A stretch of DNA of 64,000 nt from Gemmatimonadota bacterium (GCA_007126575.1 SLBA01000013.1:21632-85631), one strand, 5' to 3'; counted from the stretch's first letter, positions 1-10,425 are shown. Numbers and translations are program-made. Notes: generated by a model not told the origin, from the sequence alone.

Positions 1-127
1 CCCATCCGGCCGGGGTCTCGGGCGACACCATCAGGGGGGCGTCCCACACCACCTGCGCCTCGGCGTCGGTCGCCGAGATCGAGGCGATAAGTCCAACGGC
101 CAACAGCGCGGTCATGACTCTGCGCAT
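1..127 (-). CDS. N-terminus of a secreted protein (partial, runs off left edge)
   Basis: Only the first 42 codons are inside the window. The ATG at 127 is preceded by a good ribosome binding site (GGAGAG, about 7 bases upstream). The translation starts MRRVMTALLAVGLIASISA and continues into TDAEAQVVW, which reads as a short basic n-region, a hydrophobic core and a likely signal peptidase site near AEA. The mature part is too short to assign a family; an exported envelope or surface protein is all that can be said. It lies downstream of guaA on the same strand with a gap of about 110 bases. Confidence 0.7.
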   Translation of the reverse strand, partial: MRRVMTALLAVGLIASISATDAEAQVVWDAPLMVSPETPAGW

Positions 128-236
128 CGCGAAACTCTCCTCAAGGGATCTGGCTGGTTCGGGTGTGGTCCTCGACTGCCGAGAGACCACATTCATTGGC
201 TATGAAGACACCATCGGGCCCGGAAGGGGTCCGGAA

Positions 237-1793
237 TCACTCCCACTCGATCGTGGCCGGAGGCTTCGACGAGATGTCGTAGGTCACCCGGTTCACGCCG
301 GTGACCTCGTTGATCAGCCGGGTCGACATGCGATGCAGGACATCGTGGGGAAAGGGATACCAGTCGGCGGTCATCCCGTCCCGCGAGGTCACGGCCCGCA
401 GCGCCACCACGTTCTCGTAGGTCCGGCCATCGCCCATCACTCCGACCGACTTGACCGGCAGGAGGACCGCGAATGCCTGCCAGATCTCGTCGTAGAGCCC
501 GGCCTCGCGGATCTCCTCGAGGTAGATCGCGTCCGCCTCGCGCAGTACCGCGAGCCGCTCCTCGGAGACCGCCCCCAGCAGCCGGATCGCCAGCCCGGGA
601 CCGGGGAAGGGATGGCGTCCGACGAAGTCCTCCGGCAGTCCGAGTTCGCGGCCCACGTTCCGGACCTCGTCCTTGAAAAGCTCCCGGAGGGGCTCGATGA
701 GCTCGAACTTCATGTCGTCGGGAAGTCCGCCCACGTTGTGGTGGGTCTTGATCGTGACCGAGGGCCCCCCGGTGGACACGGACTCGATCACGTCGGGGTA
801 GAGGGTTCCCTGGACGAGGAACCGGGCGTCGTCGCCCTCCGACTCGGCGGTGCGCTCGAAGACCCGGATGAAGGTGTTTCCGATCCGCCTGCGCTTCTCC
901 TCGGGATCGGCGACCCCCTCGAGCGTCGCGAGGAACTCCTCGCGGGCGTCGACCACGATCAGGCGAATTCCCATGTGCTTGCGGAAGGTCCGCTCGACGC
1001 TCTCGCGCTCCCCTTTTCGCAGGAGCCCGTTGTCGACGAAGATGCAGGTGAGCCGGTCTCCGATCGCCCGATGCACCAGGGCCGCGGCCACCGAGGAATC
1101 GACCCCTCCGGAGAGGCCGCAGATCACGTGGTGCTCTCCGGCGGTCTCGCGGATCGCCGCGACCGCTTCGTCCACGAAGGCCCCGGGGGTCCAGGTCGGA
1201 CGGCACCCGGCGATCTCGAAGAGGAAGTTCGAGAGGATCTCCTCGCCCCGGATCGTGTGCGCCACCTCGGGATGGAACTGGACCCCGTAGATCTCGCGAT
1301 CCTCAGCGCGGAAGGCGGCCACCGGAAGGGTCGAGGTGGACGCCATGGCCCGATACCCCTTCGGCGGGCGGTCCACATGATCTCCGTGGGAGCACCAGAT
1401 CCGCGTGGGCTCGTCGCGATCGAAGCCCGCGAAGAGAGCCTCGGGCTCGGCCACGGTGAGTTCGGCCCGACCGTACTCGCGCTGCCCGTTGTGCACCGTG
1501 GCCCCCTCGAGGTGCGCGATGAGCTGCATCCCGTAGCAGATCCCCAGCACGGGGATCCCCTCGGTGAGCAGCTCGGGGTCCAGGGAGGGCACCTCGGCGT
1601 CGTAGACCGACGCGGGTCCCCCGGAGAGGATGATCCCGCTCGGTGCCCACTCCCGGATCCATTCGAGGGACCGGTCGGGGGAATGGATCTCGCAGAACAC
1701 GCGCTCCTCGCGGATGCGACGGGCGATCAGCTGGGTGTACTGCGACCCGAAGTCGAGGATCAGGATGCGGTCGTGCTGTTCGGTATGGCTCAT
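237..1793 (-). CDS. guaA: GMP synthase (glutamine-hydrolysing)
   Basis: Converts XMP to GMP with glutamine and ATP, the last step of guanine nucleotide synthesis in the cytosol. The 518 residues match the usual family length. The N-terminal class I glutamine amidotransferase domain has its nucleophile in GICYG (C86) and the His/Glu pair in FHPEVAHT (H174, E176). The ATP pyrophosphatase domain carries the P-loop SGGVDSS at about 228-234. The C-terminal dimerisation domain ends in [13 protein letters not shown], a typical GuaA terminus. The start [19 protein letters not shown] fits the family. It follows proS by 47 bases and is probably cotranscribed with it. Confidence 0.97.
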   Translation of the reverse strand: MSHTEQHDRILILDFGSQYTQLIARRIREERVFCEIHSPDRSLEWIREWAPSGIILSGGPASVYDAEVPSLDPELLTEGIPVLGICYGMQLIAHLEGATVHNGQREYGRAELTVAEPEALFAGFDRDEPTRIWCSHGDHVDRPPKGYRAMASTSTLPVAAFRAEDREIYGVQFHPEVAHTIRGEEILSNFLFEIAGCRPTWTPGAFVDEAVAAIRETAGEHHVICGLSGGVDSSVAAALVHRAIGDRLTCIFVDNGLLRKGERESVERTFRKHMGIRLIVVDAREEFLATLEGVADPEEKRRRIGNTFIRVFERTAESEGDDARFLVQGTLYPDVIESVSTGGPSVTIKTHHNVGGLPDDMKFELIEPLRELFKDEVRNVGRELGLPEDFVGRHPFPGPGLAIRLLGAVSEERLAVLREADAIYLEEIREAGLYDEIWQAFAVLLPVKSVGVMGDGRTYENVVALRAVTSRDGMTADWYPFPHDVLHRMSTRLINEVTGVNRVTYDISSKPPATIEWE

Positions 1794-1840
1794 CGGGTGC
1801 GGCTCTCGGGTCGAGGGTTGGGATCGGGGGCCGGCAAGGA

Positions 1841-3307
1841 TCAGTAAGCCTTGGCCCAGACGACCTCCATCTTGGACGGCGCGTCCCCCCCGATGCAGCG
1901 CTCCGGAGGCGACTCGGACCGGAAGGCCGGATCCGGAATGCAGCGCAGGGTGGCCTTTGTCGTCTCCTGGATGCGGCGCTCGACCTCGGGATCTCCACTC
2001 CATCCGGTGTAGACGAAGCCTCCGCCCGGAGCATCGACGCGCTCCTGCAGCTCTTCGATCGAAGTTACTCCACGGTACGAGCGGGCCTCCCGAGCTTCGA
2101 CGGCACGCTCCAGAAGGTAGCGCTGGAATTCTTCGAGCCGGCCGGGAATCGAGGCAAGCGCCTCGTTCTCGTCGAGGAACGCCTTGCGGTCCTCTCCCTC
2201 GGGGGTGACCCGGCGGACGAGGACCACCTGGTTCTTCGCCAGGTCCCGGGGTCCGATCTCGATCCGCAGCGGCACGCCCTTGCGCTCCCATTCCCAGAAC
2301 TTGGCGCCGGGGTTCAGGTGATCCCGGTCGTCGACGCGGACGCGGACCCCCGCCTCCTGGAGCCGGGAACGGATCTGGTGCGCCCGCTCGACCACCGCGG
2401 TCCGCTCCTCCTCCTTCCGGAAGATCGGCACGACCACGACCTGCACCGGGGCCAGCCTCGGGGGAAGCACAAGCCCGTCGTCGTCGCCGTGCGTCATCAC
2501 GAGCCCCCCGACCAGCCGGGTCGAGACGCCCCACGAGGTGTTCCACGCGAAGGCCTCGACCCCCTCCTCGTTCTGGAAGGTCAGCTCGAACTGCTTCGAG
2601 AAGTTCTGACCGAGGTTGTGCGAGGTCCCGGCCTGGAGCGCCTTGCCGTCCTGCATCATCGCCTCGCAGGTGTACGTCCGAAGGGCACCGGCGAACTTCT
2701 CGGACTCGGACTTGAGCCCGGTCACCACGGGCATCGCGATCCAGTCCTGCATGAACTGCCGATAGACCTCGAGCATCCGCCGGGTCTCCTCTTCGGCCTC
2801 GGGCTCCGACGCGTGCGCCGTATGGCCCTCCTGCCAGAGGAACTCCGACGTGCGCAGGAAGAGGCGGGTGCGCAGCTCCCAGCGCATCACGTTCGCCCAC
2901 TGGTTCATGAGGATCGGCAGGTCCCGGTACGACTGCACCCACTTGGCGAACATCGAGTAGATCACCGTCTCGGAGGTCGGCCGGATCACCAGCGGCTCTT
3001 CGAGCTCCTTGCCCCCGGCGTGGGTGACCACGGCGAGCTCGGGCTTGAACCCCTCGACGTGCTCCTTCTCTCGCTCGATGAAGGACATCGGAATCAGCAG
3101 GGGGAAGTAGGCGTTCTCGTGCCCCGTCGCCTTGAACATGTCGTCCAGCGCCCGCTGCATGTTCTCCCAGATGCCGTACCCCCAGGGCCGGATCACCATG
3201 CTCCCGCGCACGGGGGAGTGGTCGGCCAGCTCGGCCCTCAGAACGAGTTCGTTGTACCACGCGCTGAAGTCCTCGGCGCGGGGGGTCAGCTTGCGGTCGT
3301 CAGCCAT
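1841..3307 (-). CDS. proS: Prolyl-tRNA synthetase, archaeal/eukaryotic-like type
   Basis: Charges tRNA-Pro with proline in the cytosol. The 488-residue protein has class II synthetase motifs ([45 protein letters not shown]) and lacks the insertion editing domain seen in E. coli-type ProRS. The end MEVVWAKAY and the cysteines just before it are typical of the archaeal/eukaryotic-like class, which also occurs in Thermus, Bacteroidetes and others. The chosen ATG (3307) has AGGA about 8 bases upstream and gives [18 protein letters not shown]. Upstream in-frame codons give unrelated low-complexity sequence. Confidence 0.95.
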   Translation of the reverse strand: MADDRKLTPRAEDFSAWYNELVLRAELADHSPVRGSMVIRPWGYGIWENMQRALDDMFKATGHENAYFPLLIPMSFIEREKEHVEGFKPELAVVTHAGGKELEEPLVIRPTSETVIYSMFAKWVQSYRDLPILMNQWANVMRWELRTRLFLRTSEFLWQEGHTAHASEPEAEEETRRMLEVYRQFMQDWIAMPVVTGLKSESEKFAGALRTYTCEAMMQDGKALQAGTSHNLGQNFSKQFELTFQNEEGVEAFAWNTSWGVSTRLVGGLVMTHGDDDGLVLPPRLAPVQVVVVPIFRKEEERTAVVERAHQIRSRLQEAGVRVRVDDRDHLNPGAKFWEWERKGVPLRIEIGPRDLAKNQVVLVRRVTPEGEDRKAFLDENEALASIPGRLEEFQRYLLERAVEAREARSYRGVTSIEELQERVDAPGGGFVYTGWSGDPEVERRIQETTKATLRCIPDPAFRSESPPERCIGGDAPSKMEVVWAKAY

Positions 3308-3365
3308 TGCGGTCTTCCTGATGGGGATTCGAGGGGTGTGAAGTGGGTCGAGCGAGTCGGGCGGG

Positions 3366-3704
3366 TCATGTCGGAGGCCGCTCCGGGCGCTCGGAGTCGG
3401 GAGGCCCATCCTCGCGTCCCTCCCTCGCACGGCGCCGCTTTCCGTTTCCGCGGAGTTCCCGACCGAAGACGAAGAGGCCCGGCACGGCGAGCAGGAGGAT
3501 CGAGATGACCGCCCAGGTGGCCCGGAAGGGGAGCTCGGTCCCGACGCTCAACAGGAAGGCCACCGCCGCGCCCCCGAGCAGCGCCACGAGCACCGCGAAG
3601 GACAGGATCAGCCACTCCAGCACGTCCAGCCGGCGTATGGCCCGATCCATCTCCTCGCGGGTGCCGTCGTATTCCGTGGGGTCCGAGTCGTCCGGATACG
3701 CCAT
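3366..3704 (-). CDS. Small two-helix membrane protein of unknown function
   Basis: A 112-residue protein starting MAYPDDSDPTEYDGTREEMD. An acidic N-terminus precedes two predicted membrane helices (about 28-52 and 64-83) and a highly basic then Pro/Glu-rich C-terminal tail. I recognise no family. The start lies 4 bases after the hisS stop and proS follows 58 bases later, so it is very likely translated from the same mRNA as hisS and proS. The helical hairpin with charged termini suggests an inner-membrane protein with both ends in the cytosol. The coding frame is supported by tight packing and by clear amphipathic and hydrophobic segmentation. Confidence 0.7.
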   Translation of the reverse strand: MAYPDDSDPTEYDGTREEMDRAIRRLDVLEWLILSFAVLVALLGGAAVAFLLSVGTELPFRATWAVISILLLAVPGLFVFGRELRGNGKRRRAREGREDGPPDSERPERPPT

Positions 3705-3708
3705 CCGG

Positions 3709-5004
3709 TCATTCGCCTCCGAGGAGCCGGCGCAACGAGACCGTGGTCTCGTTCCCGTCCGCCATGGTCCGCATCACGGCCTCGCCCCGCTCGATCTCGT
3801 CGGGGCCGAGGATCACCGCCTGACGTGCGCCTTCCGAAGCGGCGGCCTTGAACTGCTTTCCGACCGACATGCCCCGAAGGGGGAGGATCACCGACTGTCC
3901 CTGGCTCCGAAGCTGCGCCGCCACGCGACGCGCGAGCCCCCGGTCGGAATCGTCGATCGAGATCACGAAGAAATCCACCCCGCGATCGTACTCGGGGCTC
4001 AGCCCCTCGTCCGCCAGGAGTTCGGAGAGGACCACGTCGCCCATTCCGAAGCCGACGGCGGGAAGCGACTCCCCCCCGACCTTCTCGAGCAGGTTGTCGT
4101 AGCGTCCCCCCCCGCAGAGCGCGCGCAGCTCCCCGCCCCGATCGAAGATTTCGAACACCGGCCCCGTGTAGTACGCCAGCCCGCGGACGATCGTGAGGTC
4201 GAATTCAACGTACGCTCCGAAGCCGAGCTCCTCCATGATGCCGACAAAGGCCTCCATGGCCTCGAGACCCTCGGTCACGGCGGGATCGTCTCCGAACGAC
4301 GCCCGGACCCCGTCCAGCCCGGGCTCGTCGAAGAGGCTCCGCACCTGTCCGGCCGCTTCGGGGGTCAGGCCGACCTCGTCGACCAGGCGCTCGATGGTCC
4401 GCTCCCGGGGCTCCCGCTCGACCTTGTCGACGATCGAATAGGCCGCGAGAAGCTCCGCATCGGGGACCCCCGCGCTGCGCAGCAGAGCCGCGAGAAGCCG
4501 GCGGTCCGACACCCGGGCACGAATCCGGTCGGGGCCCAGCCCGAGGGCGCGCAGCGCGGTGAGCGCCACCCCCAGGACCTCGGCATCGGCATCGACCGAG
4601 TCCTCGCCCACGAGATCGACATTCCACTGGTAGTGCTCGCGGAGCCTTCCCCGCTGGGTCCGCTCGTACCGGAAGAGCTGGGGGATCGAGAACCAGCGGA
4701 TCGGCTTCGGCATCGAACGGCTGCGATCCGCCAGGATTCTCGCCAGCGAGGGGGTCATCTCGGGGCGCAGGGCGACCTCGCGTCCCCCCTTGTCGGTGAA
4801 GGCGTAGAGCTGTTCGACGATCTCCTCGCCACTCTTCTCGACGTAGAGGTCGAGGGACTCGAGGGGAGGGCCGTCGTACTCCTGGTACCCGAAGGCGACC
4901 GAGGCCTGCCGGAAAGCCTCGAAGAGCCGGGAGCGGAGCTGGAGTTCCTCGGGGGGAAAATCACGAAACCCGCGTAAGGTCTTGAATTTCTGGGGCTTTG
5001 ACAT
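3709..5004 (-). CDS. hisS: Histidyl-tRNA synthetase
   Basis: Charges tRNA-His in the cytosol. The 431-residue length is normal. Class II motifs are visible: motif 2 in the YERTQRGRLREHYQWNVD segment, ALRPEMTPSLARI near the N-terminus, and the HisRS signature stretch VRGLAYYTGPVFEIFDRGG with CGGGRYDNL. The C-terminal anticodon-binding domain contains GVDFFVISID and LRSQGQSVILPLRGMSVGKQFKAA. The ATG at 5004 gives MSKPQKFKTLRGFRDFPPEE. It lies 8 bases downstream of folC and is immediately followed by the small membrane protein. Confidence 0.96.
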   Translation of the reverse strand: MSKPQKFKTLRGFRDFPPEELQLRSRLFEAFRQASVAFGYQEYDGPPLESLDLYVEKSGEEIVEQLYAFTDKGGREVALRPEMTPSLARILADRSRSMPKPIRWFSIPQLFRYERTQRGRLREHYQWNVDLVGEDSVDADAEVLGVALTALRALGLGPDRIRARVSDRRLLAALLRSAGVPDAELLAAYSIVDKVEREPRERTIERLVDEVGLTPEAAGQVRSLFDEPGLDGVRASFGDDPAVTEGLEAMEAFVGIMEELGFGAYVEFDLTIVRGLAYYTGPVFEIFDRGGELRALCGGGRYDNLLEKVGGESLPAVGFGMGDVVLSELLADEGLSPEYDRGVDFFVISIDDSDRGLARRVAAQLRSQGQSVILPLRGMSVGKQFKAAASEGARQAVILGPDEIERGEAVMRTMADGNETTVSLRRLLGGE

Positions 5005-5012
5005 GGGCGAAT

Positions 5013-6371
5013 CTATTCGAATTCGTCGGACGGGGGCAAGGCTTCCGGAGGGACCAGTCCACGGAGCTCGAGGGCCGATCCGACGGTGTACGCCGAACCG
5101 GTGACCACCACGGTTCCCCCTCCCCGGGTGAGTTCGCCGGCGCGCTGGAGCGCACCCTCGAGATCGTCGACGACGAACAGGTCGAGCTCGGGCAGGCGGG
5201 CCAGCGCCTCGTCCGGATCCCATCGTCGCTCCACCGGAGCGCCGGGAGGCACGGTGAGCAGGATCAGATCGACCGCGCCCGAGAGTTCGCCGAGCATGGC
5301 CTCCCAGTCCTTGTCGCCCAGGATCCCCACCACCGCGATCACCGGAGATCGATCGGCGAGCCGGGGGAGCGCCCGGGCGAGCGAGACCATCCCGTCGGGA
5401 TTGTGCGCCACGTCGAAGAGCCACAGACGGGGAGGGGCGTCGACGAGCTGGAGCCGGCCCGGGATCCGGACCGATTCGACCCCCTCGCGGACGGCGCGGG
5501 CCGAAGGGAGGAGGCGGGGCGGGAGACTCTCGAGCGACTGCACCGCCAGGGCGACGTTCTCGAGTTGATGGTCGCCGAAGAGGGGGGCACGCAGGGTGAG
5601 GGGGCCCCAGCGACGGGTCGTGAGCTGAAGCTGCAGCCCGTCCCTGCCCCACCCTCCGGTCGGCACCCGGACCCGGGTCAGGGGCGCCCCCAGGGCGGCG
5701 GACTCCTCGGTGAGGACCTGCAGGACCCCCGGATGCCGGGCCGTGGTGTAGGCCGGGACCCCCGCTTTCAGGATTCCGGCCTTCTCGCGGGCGATCTGCT
5801 CCACGGTGTCGCCCAGCCAGTCACGGTGCTCCAGCGAGACGTTCGTGATCGCGGTCAGGACCGGGGAGACGACGTTCGTCGCGTCGAGACGGCCTCCGAG
5901 CCCCACCTCGACCACGGCGACATCGACCTCGCCCCGGGCGAAGGCCAGGAAGGCGAGCGCGGTGCACGCCTCGAAATAGGACGGCTGGAAGCGGACGACC
6001 GCGGAGCGGAGTTCGGCCGCGTGCTCTTCGAGCAACGAATCCGCGAGGGGCCGACCATCGATCAGGATCCGCTCTCGAAAGGAGACCAGATGGGGCGAAG
6101 TGTACAGCCCGACCCGGAATCCGGCCGCCCGCATGATCGACGCCCAGATCCTGGCAACCGATCCCTTCCCGTTGCTCCCCCCCACGTGAAGGACGGGAAG
6201 GCTCCGGTGGGGCGAACCGACCGAGGCCAGGATCCGGTCCATCCGACCGAGGCCCCAGTGAACGGAGCCGGTAAGAGGGGGAAAGAGGCGGGCCGCCAGC
6301 GGATCCCCCGACGGCGGCCCGAAGCCTCCCCTTCCCTTCGCCGGTCCGGCGGAGGGCTCCGGGGGGGTCAA
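5013..6371 (-). CDS. folC: Folylpolyglutamate synthase / dihydrofolate synthase
   Basis: Adds glutamate to dihydropteroate or folates in folate synthesis. It has the Mur-ligase-like ATP loop GGSNGKGS, the family stretch EVGLGGRLDATNVV, and TNVSLEHRDWLG with EKAGILK. No ATG gives the full N-terminal helix. I place the start at TTG 6371, whose TTGA overlaps the accD stop; this gives 452 residues and keeps the LTGSVHWGLGRMDRIL segment that corresponds to the start of other FolC proteins. An ATG at 6242 would cut into that segment. accD-folC adjacency is common in bacteria. Confidence 0.93.
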   Translation of the reverse strand: MTPPEPSAGPAKGRGGFGPPSGDPLAARLFPPLTGSVHWGLGRMDRILASVGSPHRSLPVLHVGGSNGKGSVARIWASIMRAAGFRVGLYTSPHLVSFRERILIDGRPLADSLLEEHAAELRSAVVRFQPSYFEACTALAFLAFARGEVDVAVVEVGLGGRLDATNVVSPVLTAITNVSLEHRDWLGDTVEQIAREKAGILKAGVPAYTTARHPGVLQVLTEESAALGAPLTRVRVPTGGWGRDGLQLQLTTRRWGPLTLRAPLFGDHQLENVALAVQSLESLPPRLLPSARAVREGVESVRIPGRLQLVDAPPRLWLFDVAHNPDGMVSLARALPRLADRSPVIAVVGILGDKDWEAMLGELSGAVDLILLTVPPGAPVERRWDPDEALARLPELDLFVVDDLEGALQRAGELTRGGGTVVVTGSAYTVGSALELRGLVPPEALPPSDEFE

Positions 6372-7297
6372 CCCCGGACGTCCTTTCCGGACTCGCCGGG
6401 TGCGGCCGCCGGCAACGCGGAGCTCTCGGGGGAGCCCCGGGCGAAGCCTGGCCCGTCGTGCACGAACATGTGGCGGATGAGTCGGGCGACGGTCTCCTTC
6501 ATCTCCCGGCGGTCGACCACCCGGTCCACCATTCCATGGGTGAGGAGGAACTCGGCGCGCTGAAACCCCTCGGGGAGCTCCTGCTTGATGGTCTCCTCGA
6601 TCACCCGGGGGCCCGCGAACCCGATCAGGGCGCCGGGCTCCGCGAGGTTGGCGTCGCCGAGCATCGCGAACGAGGCGGTCACCCCTCCGGTGGTGGGGTG
6701 GGTCAGGATCGATATGAAGGGAATCCCCGCCTCGTGCATGCGGGCGAGGACCGCCGAGGTCTTGGCCATCTGCATCAGAGAGTAGATGCCCTCCATCATC
6801 CGGGCCCCGCCCGACGCCGACACCAGGACGAGGGGGCGCTCCTCTTCGAGGGCGAGCCGTCCGACCCGGGCGATCTTCTCGCCCACCACGGATCCCATCG
6901 AACCGCCGATGAAGGAGAAGTCCATGATCGCAAGGGCGATCGGCTGTTCCTCGAGGAGCGCGCGGCCGGTCACGACCGCGTCCCCACGCCCCGTCTTCTT
7001 CTCGGCGGCCTCGAGCCGCTGGGCGTATCCCTTCAGGTCGGTGAATTCGAGGGGATCGGCGCTCCGCAACGCGGTCTCGGTCTCGACGAAGCTCCCTTCG
7101 TCGGAGAGGATCCGCAGGTAGTCGGCGACCCCCACCCGGAAGTGGTGTCCGCAGGCCGGGCAGACGTGCAGGTTCTGTGCGAGCTTCTCCCGATAGAGGA
7201 TCTCTCCGCACCCCTCGCACTTCACGAAGACGTCGGACGGAAGATCCCGTCGGTCCCCTGACTTCAGGGGCTTCTTCGGCTTTCGAAACCAGGCCAT
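6368..7297 (-). CDS. accD: Acetyl-CoA carboxylase carboxyltransferase, beta subunit
   Basis: Beta half of the carboxyltransferase that makes malonyl-CoA for fatty acid synthesis; the alpha subunit must be encoded elsewhere. The 309-residue protein has an N-terminal four-cysteine zinc ribbon (CEGC and CPAC), then the crotonase-like core with LVLVSASGGARMMEGI and the conserved HPTTGGVTASFAMLGD region. The ATG at 7297 has AAGG about 7 bases upstream; a GTG at 7303 lies too close to that site. It lies 24 bases after rodA and overlaps folC by a TTGA. Confidence 0.96.
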   Translation of the reverse strand: MAWFRKPKKPLKSGDRRDLPSDVFVKCEGCGEILYREKLAQNLHVCPACGHHFRVGVADYLRILSDEGSFVETETALRSADPLEFTDLKGYAQRLEAAEKKTGRGDAVVTGRALLEEQPIALAIMDFSFIGGSMGSVVGEKIARVGRLALEEERPLVLVSASGGARMMEGIYSLMQMAKTSAVLARMHEAGIPFISILTHPTTGGVTASFAMLGDANLAEPGALIGFAGPRVIEETIKQELPEGFQRAEFLLTHGMVDRVVDRREMKETVARLIRHMFVHDGPGFARGSPESSALPAAAPGESGKDVRG

Positions 7298-7321
7298 GAA
7301 CACGCCTTTACATTTAGGAGG

Positions 7322-8554
7322 CTACTCTTCCTGTGCCATGCGTACCGCGAGGCCGGTCATGACCCAGCAGGTGAGCAGGAAGGTTCCTCCGTAACTGACG
7401 AACGGAAGCGGGATTCCCGTGATCGGCACAATTCCGACGGTCATTCCCACATTGATGAAGATATGGACCACCCACGCCCCGAAGATACCGAAGAGCACCA
7501 GCCCGGCAAAGGGATCCGAGACCTTCTCGGCCATGAGCACCAGGCGATAGAGGAGCGCTGCGAAGAGAGCGATCGCAAGGGCGGCGCCGACGAAGCCGAG
7601 CTCCTCGCCTATGACGCTGAAGATGAAGTCGGTGTGCTGTTCGGGGAGGAAGTCGAGGCGCTTCTGGGTCCCCTGGGTGAACCCTTTTCCGGTGAGGCCT
7701 CCACTGCCGATCGCCACCTTGGACTGGATCAGGTTCCACCCGGCGCCCCGGGGGTCCATGCCCGGGTCCAGGAAGACGAGCAGGCGATTGCGCTGGTACT
7801 CGGCGAGAGAGCTCCATACGGGAAGCGCGATGGTCCCCGCCGCCAGGTTGGCGAGCACGACCCCCGCCGATTCGATCAGGTAGAGCCGGTATCGGAAGAG
7901 GTAGACCACCAGGACCAGCGCCACGAAATACACCGACCACACGATGGTGTTGAAGGCGAGGATCAGCGCCACGCCGGGGCTGGCCAGAAGGAAGAGGTGA
8001 AGGAGCGGCGTACCTGACCAGAAGAGGACTGCGAAGAGGATCCCCACGAAGGCCAGCGCGGTCCCGAGGTCGGGCTGGAGCACCACGAGCCCCAGGAGCA
8101 CTCCCACGATCGCCGAGGGGGCCACCAGGTCGCGAACCCCGGCCGGAGGCGACTCCCGCGAGGAGAGGAACCAGGCGATTCCCAGAACGGCCGCCACCTT
8201 GGCGAACTCCGAGGGCTGGAAGCGGAGCGGGCCCACCTGGATCCACCGTCCCACACTCTCCGCCGGGCCCGCCCCCGTGCCGATGACCAGGACCGCCGCC
8301 AGGAGCACCACCGCAGCCAGATAGGAGGGGAGCGCCGCCCACTCGATCCACCGCCCCCGGACCCGGCTCACGAAGGTGAAGACCACGAGCGAGAGTGCGA
8401 GCCAGACGAGCTGCCGGCGCCAGGCCCCGGTGACCACGGGGCTCGGGACGTTGAGCACCCCGGCCGAGTAGATCATCGCGATCCCGAAAAGGGAGAGCGT
8501 CAGCGCCAGACCGACGAGGATCGGGTCCCCGGCCCACCTGCGAAAGAGCGTCAA
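7322..8554 (-). CDS. rodA: Rod shape-determining SEDS glycosyltransferase RodA
   Basis: Polymerises lipid II during cell elongation together with PBP2. The protein is 410 residues with about ten membrane helices and SEDS-family stretches such as KVAAVLGIAWFLSSRE, LVVLQPDLGTALAF, GKGFTQGTQKRLDFLPEQHTD (17 of these residues are the family hallmark) and the C-terminal SYGGTFLLTCWVMTGL. The start is taken as TTG 8554, whose TTGA overlaps the mrdA stop, so translation is probably coupled to PBP2. This keeps the N-terminal segment before the first helix; the next in-frame ATG lies inside that helix. Confidence 0.95.
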   Translation of the reverse strand: MTLFRRWAGDPILVGLALTLSLFGIAMIYSAGVLNVPSPVVTGAWRRQLVWLALSLVVFTFVSRVRGRWIEWAALPSYLAAVVLLAAVLVIGTGAGPAESVGRWIQVGPLRFQPSEFAKVAAVLGIAWFLSSRESPPAGVRDLVAPSAIVGVLLGLVVLQPDLGTALAFVGILFAVLFWSGTPLLHLFLLASPGVALILAFNTIVWSVYFVALVLVVYLFRYRLYLIESAGVVLANLAAGTIALPVWSSLAEYQRNRLLVFLDPGMDPRGAGWNLIQSKVAIGSGGLTGKGFTQGTQKRLDFLPEQHTDFIFSVIGEELGFVGAALAIALFAALLYRLVLMAEKVSDPFAGLVLFGIFGAWVVHIFINVGMTVGIVPITGIPLPFVSYGGTFLLTCWVMTGLAVRMAQEE

Positions 8555-10425
8555 GGGTCGTCCGGCGTGGGTCGGTTCTGTCGCTCCCAGGCCCAGGGCG
8601 CGGGGATTCCCGCGTCGAGGTGCTCCCCGAGCGTCTGGATCGTGTCCACGGGAATCCCGTACTTGCGCCGAAGGTGGAAGTCGGCCGCCTTGGCGGCGAT
8701 CGGGGCCGCGACCGACGACCCGGAGTCCCCCTCCTCGACCAGGACCACGACCACGATCTCGGGGGCCGACCCGAAGGGGCCGGCCATCCCGGCGAACCAT
8801 GCGTGCGGGAGTCGATCGCCCATGACATCGTGCTGCGCCGTGCCCGTCTTGCCGATCAGCTCCCAGTGCTCGAGGGTCGAGCGAAACGCCGTCCCCGATG
8901 CGGTGACCTGGCGCAGGCTCTCCTGCAGCGACGCGGTCGAGGCCTCGGTCAGGTCCAGCGACCAGGCCGGCTGGAGCTCCTCGCCTTCGATCGGGCGGCG
9001 GAGCCGGGGCGCCGGGGCGCCCTCTCCCCGCGCGAGCGCCAGGTAGAACTGCGCCATCTTGAGGGGCGTCTGGTCGTTCGGCCCCTGCCCGATCGCGATC
9101 GAGAGCACCTCGTTCTCGGCAGCCCGGTAGTTCCACCTGCGTTCCCACCAGTCGAGGCCATCGGGAAACTCGCCGGACGTCTCCCTGGGCAGGTCGACCC
9201 CGCACGGCTCGCCGAAGCCGAGACGAGTCCCCTCTTCGACGATTCGTTCGAGCCCGATCCGCACCCCCACCTGGTAAAAGTAGACGTTGCACGACTGCGC
9301 CACGGCGCCGGCCAGGTCCTGGTACCCGTGCCCGTTGGGATTCCAGCACCGTCGGGTCACGTTCTGGAAACGGAACGAGCCCGTGCAGGGAACCGGCATG
9401 ACCTCGTTCGGCTCGAGGACCCCGAGCTCCATCGCGATCGCCGCGGTGGCCAGCTTCCACGTCGAGGCCGGGGGGTATCGGCCCATCACGGCCCGGTTGA
9501 ACAGGGGCTCCGCGGGGTCGGTGTCCAGCGCCTGCCAGCGGTCCCGCGAGATCCCACCGACGAACTCCGACGGATCGTAGGAAGGGGCCGAATAGAGGGC
9601 GAGAATCCCTCCGTCCTCGCTGTTGAGCGCCACCACGGCACCCCGCATCGAGTCCGGGAAGATCTCGTGAATGTAGTTCTGCAGCGCCAGGTCGAGATGC
9701 AGGTGCAGGTCCTCGCCCGGGATGGCGGGGGCCGCGGCATAGCCCTCGAAGGAGCCCACCACTCGCCGCAACGCGTCGACTTCGACATACCGGATCCCCT
9801 GCACTCCCTGCAGCAGCTCCTCGTACTGCCGCTCCAGCCCGTCCTTGCCCAGGATCATGCCCCGCTCGTAGTCCGTGAACCGGGGGCTCTCGAGCTCCTG
9901 CGGCGACACCTCGCCCACGTACCCCAAGACATGCCCGAGGGCGGGCCCGTGGATGTATCGCCTGCGTGGGCGGGTCTCGAGGAAGGCGCCCGGGAACTCC
10001 GGGCGCAGCTCCGCCATCGCCGCCACCTCCTCGTCCGTCAGGTTCGCCTTGACGAGAAGGGGGAAGCGGCGATTCGAACGGAAGGTCTCGACCAGCTCCT
10101 CGACCCGCTCGTCCGAAAGGGACAGGTAGGGTTGGAGCCGGCTCAGCGAGATCGCGATGGAGTCGACCTCGGCCGGAAAGAGCGAGAGCGAGTACGAGGG
10201 CACGTTGTCCGACACGATCTCGCCATAGCGGTCGAACACGGTGCCCCTCGGCGCCGGGATCGGCAGGACACGCAGCCGGTTGGATTCCGACTGAAGGGCC
10301 CAGGCCGTGCCCCGTACCACCTGCGCCCTGAAGAAGGACGCCAGCAGGATGAGCATGAGGATGCCGATGGCGGCGGCCGCGAGGCGCGCTCGGACGCGAC
10401 GTTCGTTCGGATGGGCTGCCCTCAT
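8551..10425 (-). CDS. mrdA: Penicillin-binding protein 2 (elongasome transpeptidase)
   Basis: Class B PBP that crosslinks peptidoglycan in the elongasome. From the ATG at 10425 it is 624 residues: one N-terminal membrane anchor (about 15-34), a PBP dimerisation domain, then the transpeptidase domain with S321-T-W-K324 (SxxK), S378-C-N (SxN) and K526-T-G (KTG). PAPRGTVFDRYGEIV is the typical segment after the anchor. An in-frame start further upstream (10533) would overlap mreD but adds only arginine-rich sequence. The start codon chosen has only a weak purine-rich site (AGAGAG). It is followed by rodA with overlapping stop/start. Confidence 0.95.
   Translation of the reverse strand: MRAAHPNERRVRARLAAAAIGILMLILLASFFRAQVVRGTAWALQSESNRLRVLPIPAPRGTVFDRYGEIVSDNVPSYSLSLFPAEVDSIAISLSRLQPYLSLSDERVEELVETFRSNRRFPLLVKANLTDEEVAAMAELRPEFPGAFLETRPRRRYIHGPALGHVLGYVGEVSPQELESPRFTDYERGMILGKDGLERQYEELLQGVQGIRYVEVDALRRVVGSFEGYAAAPAIPGEDLHLHLDLALQNYIHEIFPDSMRGAVVALNSEDGGILALYSAPSYDPSEFVGGISRDRWQALDTDPAEPLFNRAVMGRYPPASTWKLATAAIAMELGVLEPNEVMPVPCTGSFRFQNVTRRCWNPNGHGYQDLAGAVAQSCNVYFYQVGVRIGLERIVEEGTRLGFGEPCGVDLPRETSGEFPDGLDWWERRWNYRAAENEVLSIAIGQGPNDQTPLKMAQFYLALARGEGAPAPRLRRPIEGEELQPAWSLDLTEASTASLQESLRQVTASGTAFRSTLEHWELIGKTGTAQHDVMGDRLPHAWFAGMAGPFGSAPEIVVVVLVEEGDSGSSVAAPIAAKAADFHLRRKYGIPVDTIQTLGEHLDAGIPAPWAWERQNRPTPDDP

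Noticed and set aside
237..3260. A single 1007-codon frame joining sequence antiparallel in phase to proS with GuaA
   Set aside because: Only the last 518 codons are GuaA; the earlier part is an out-of-frame reading of proS, not a fusion protein.
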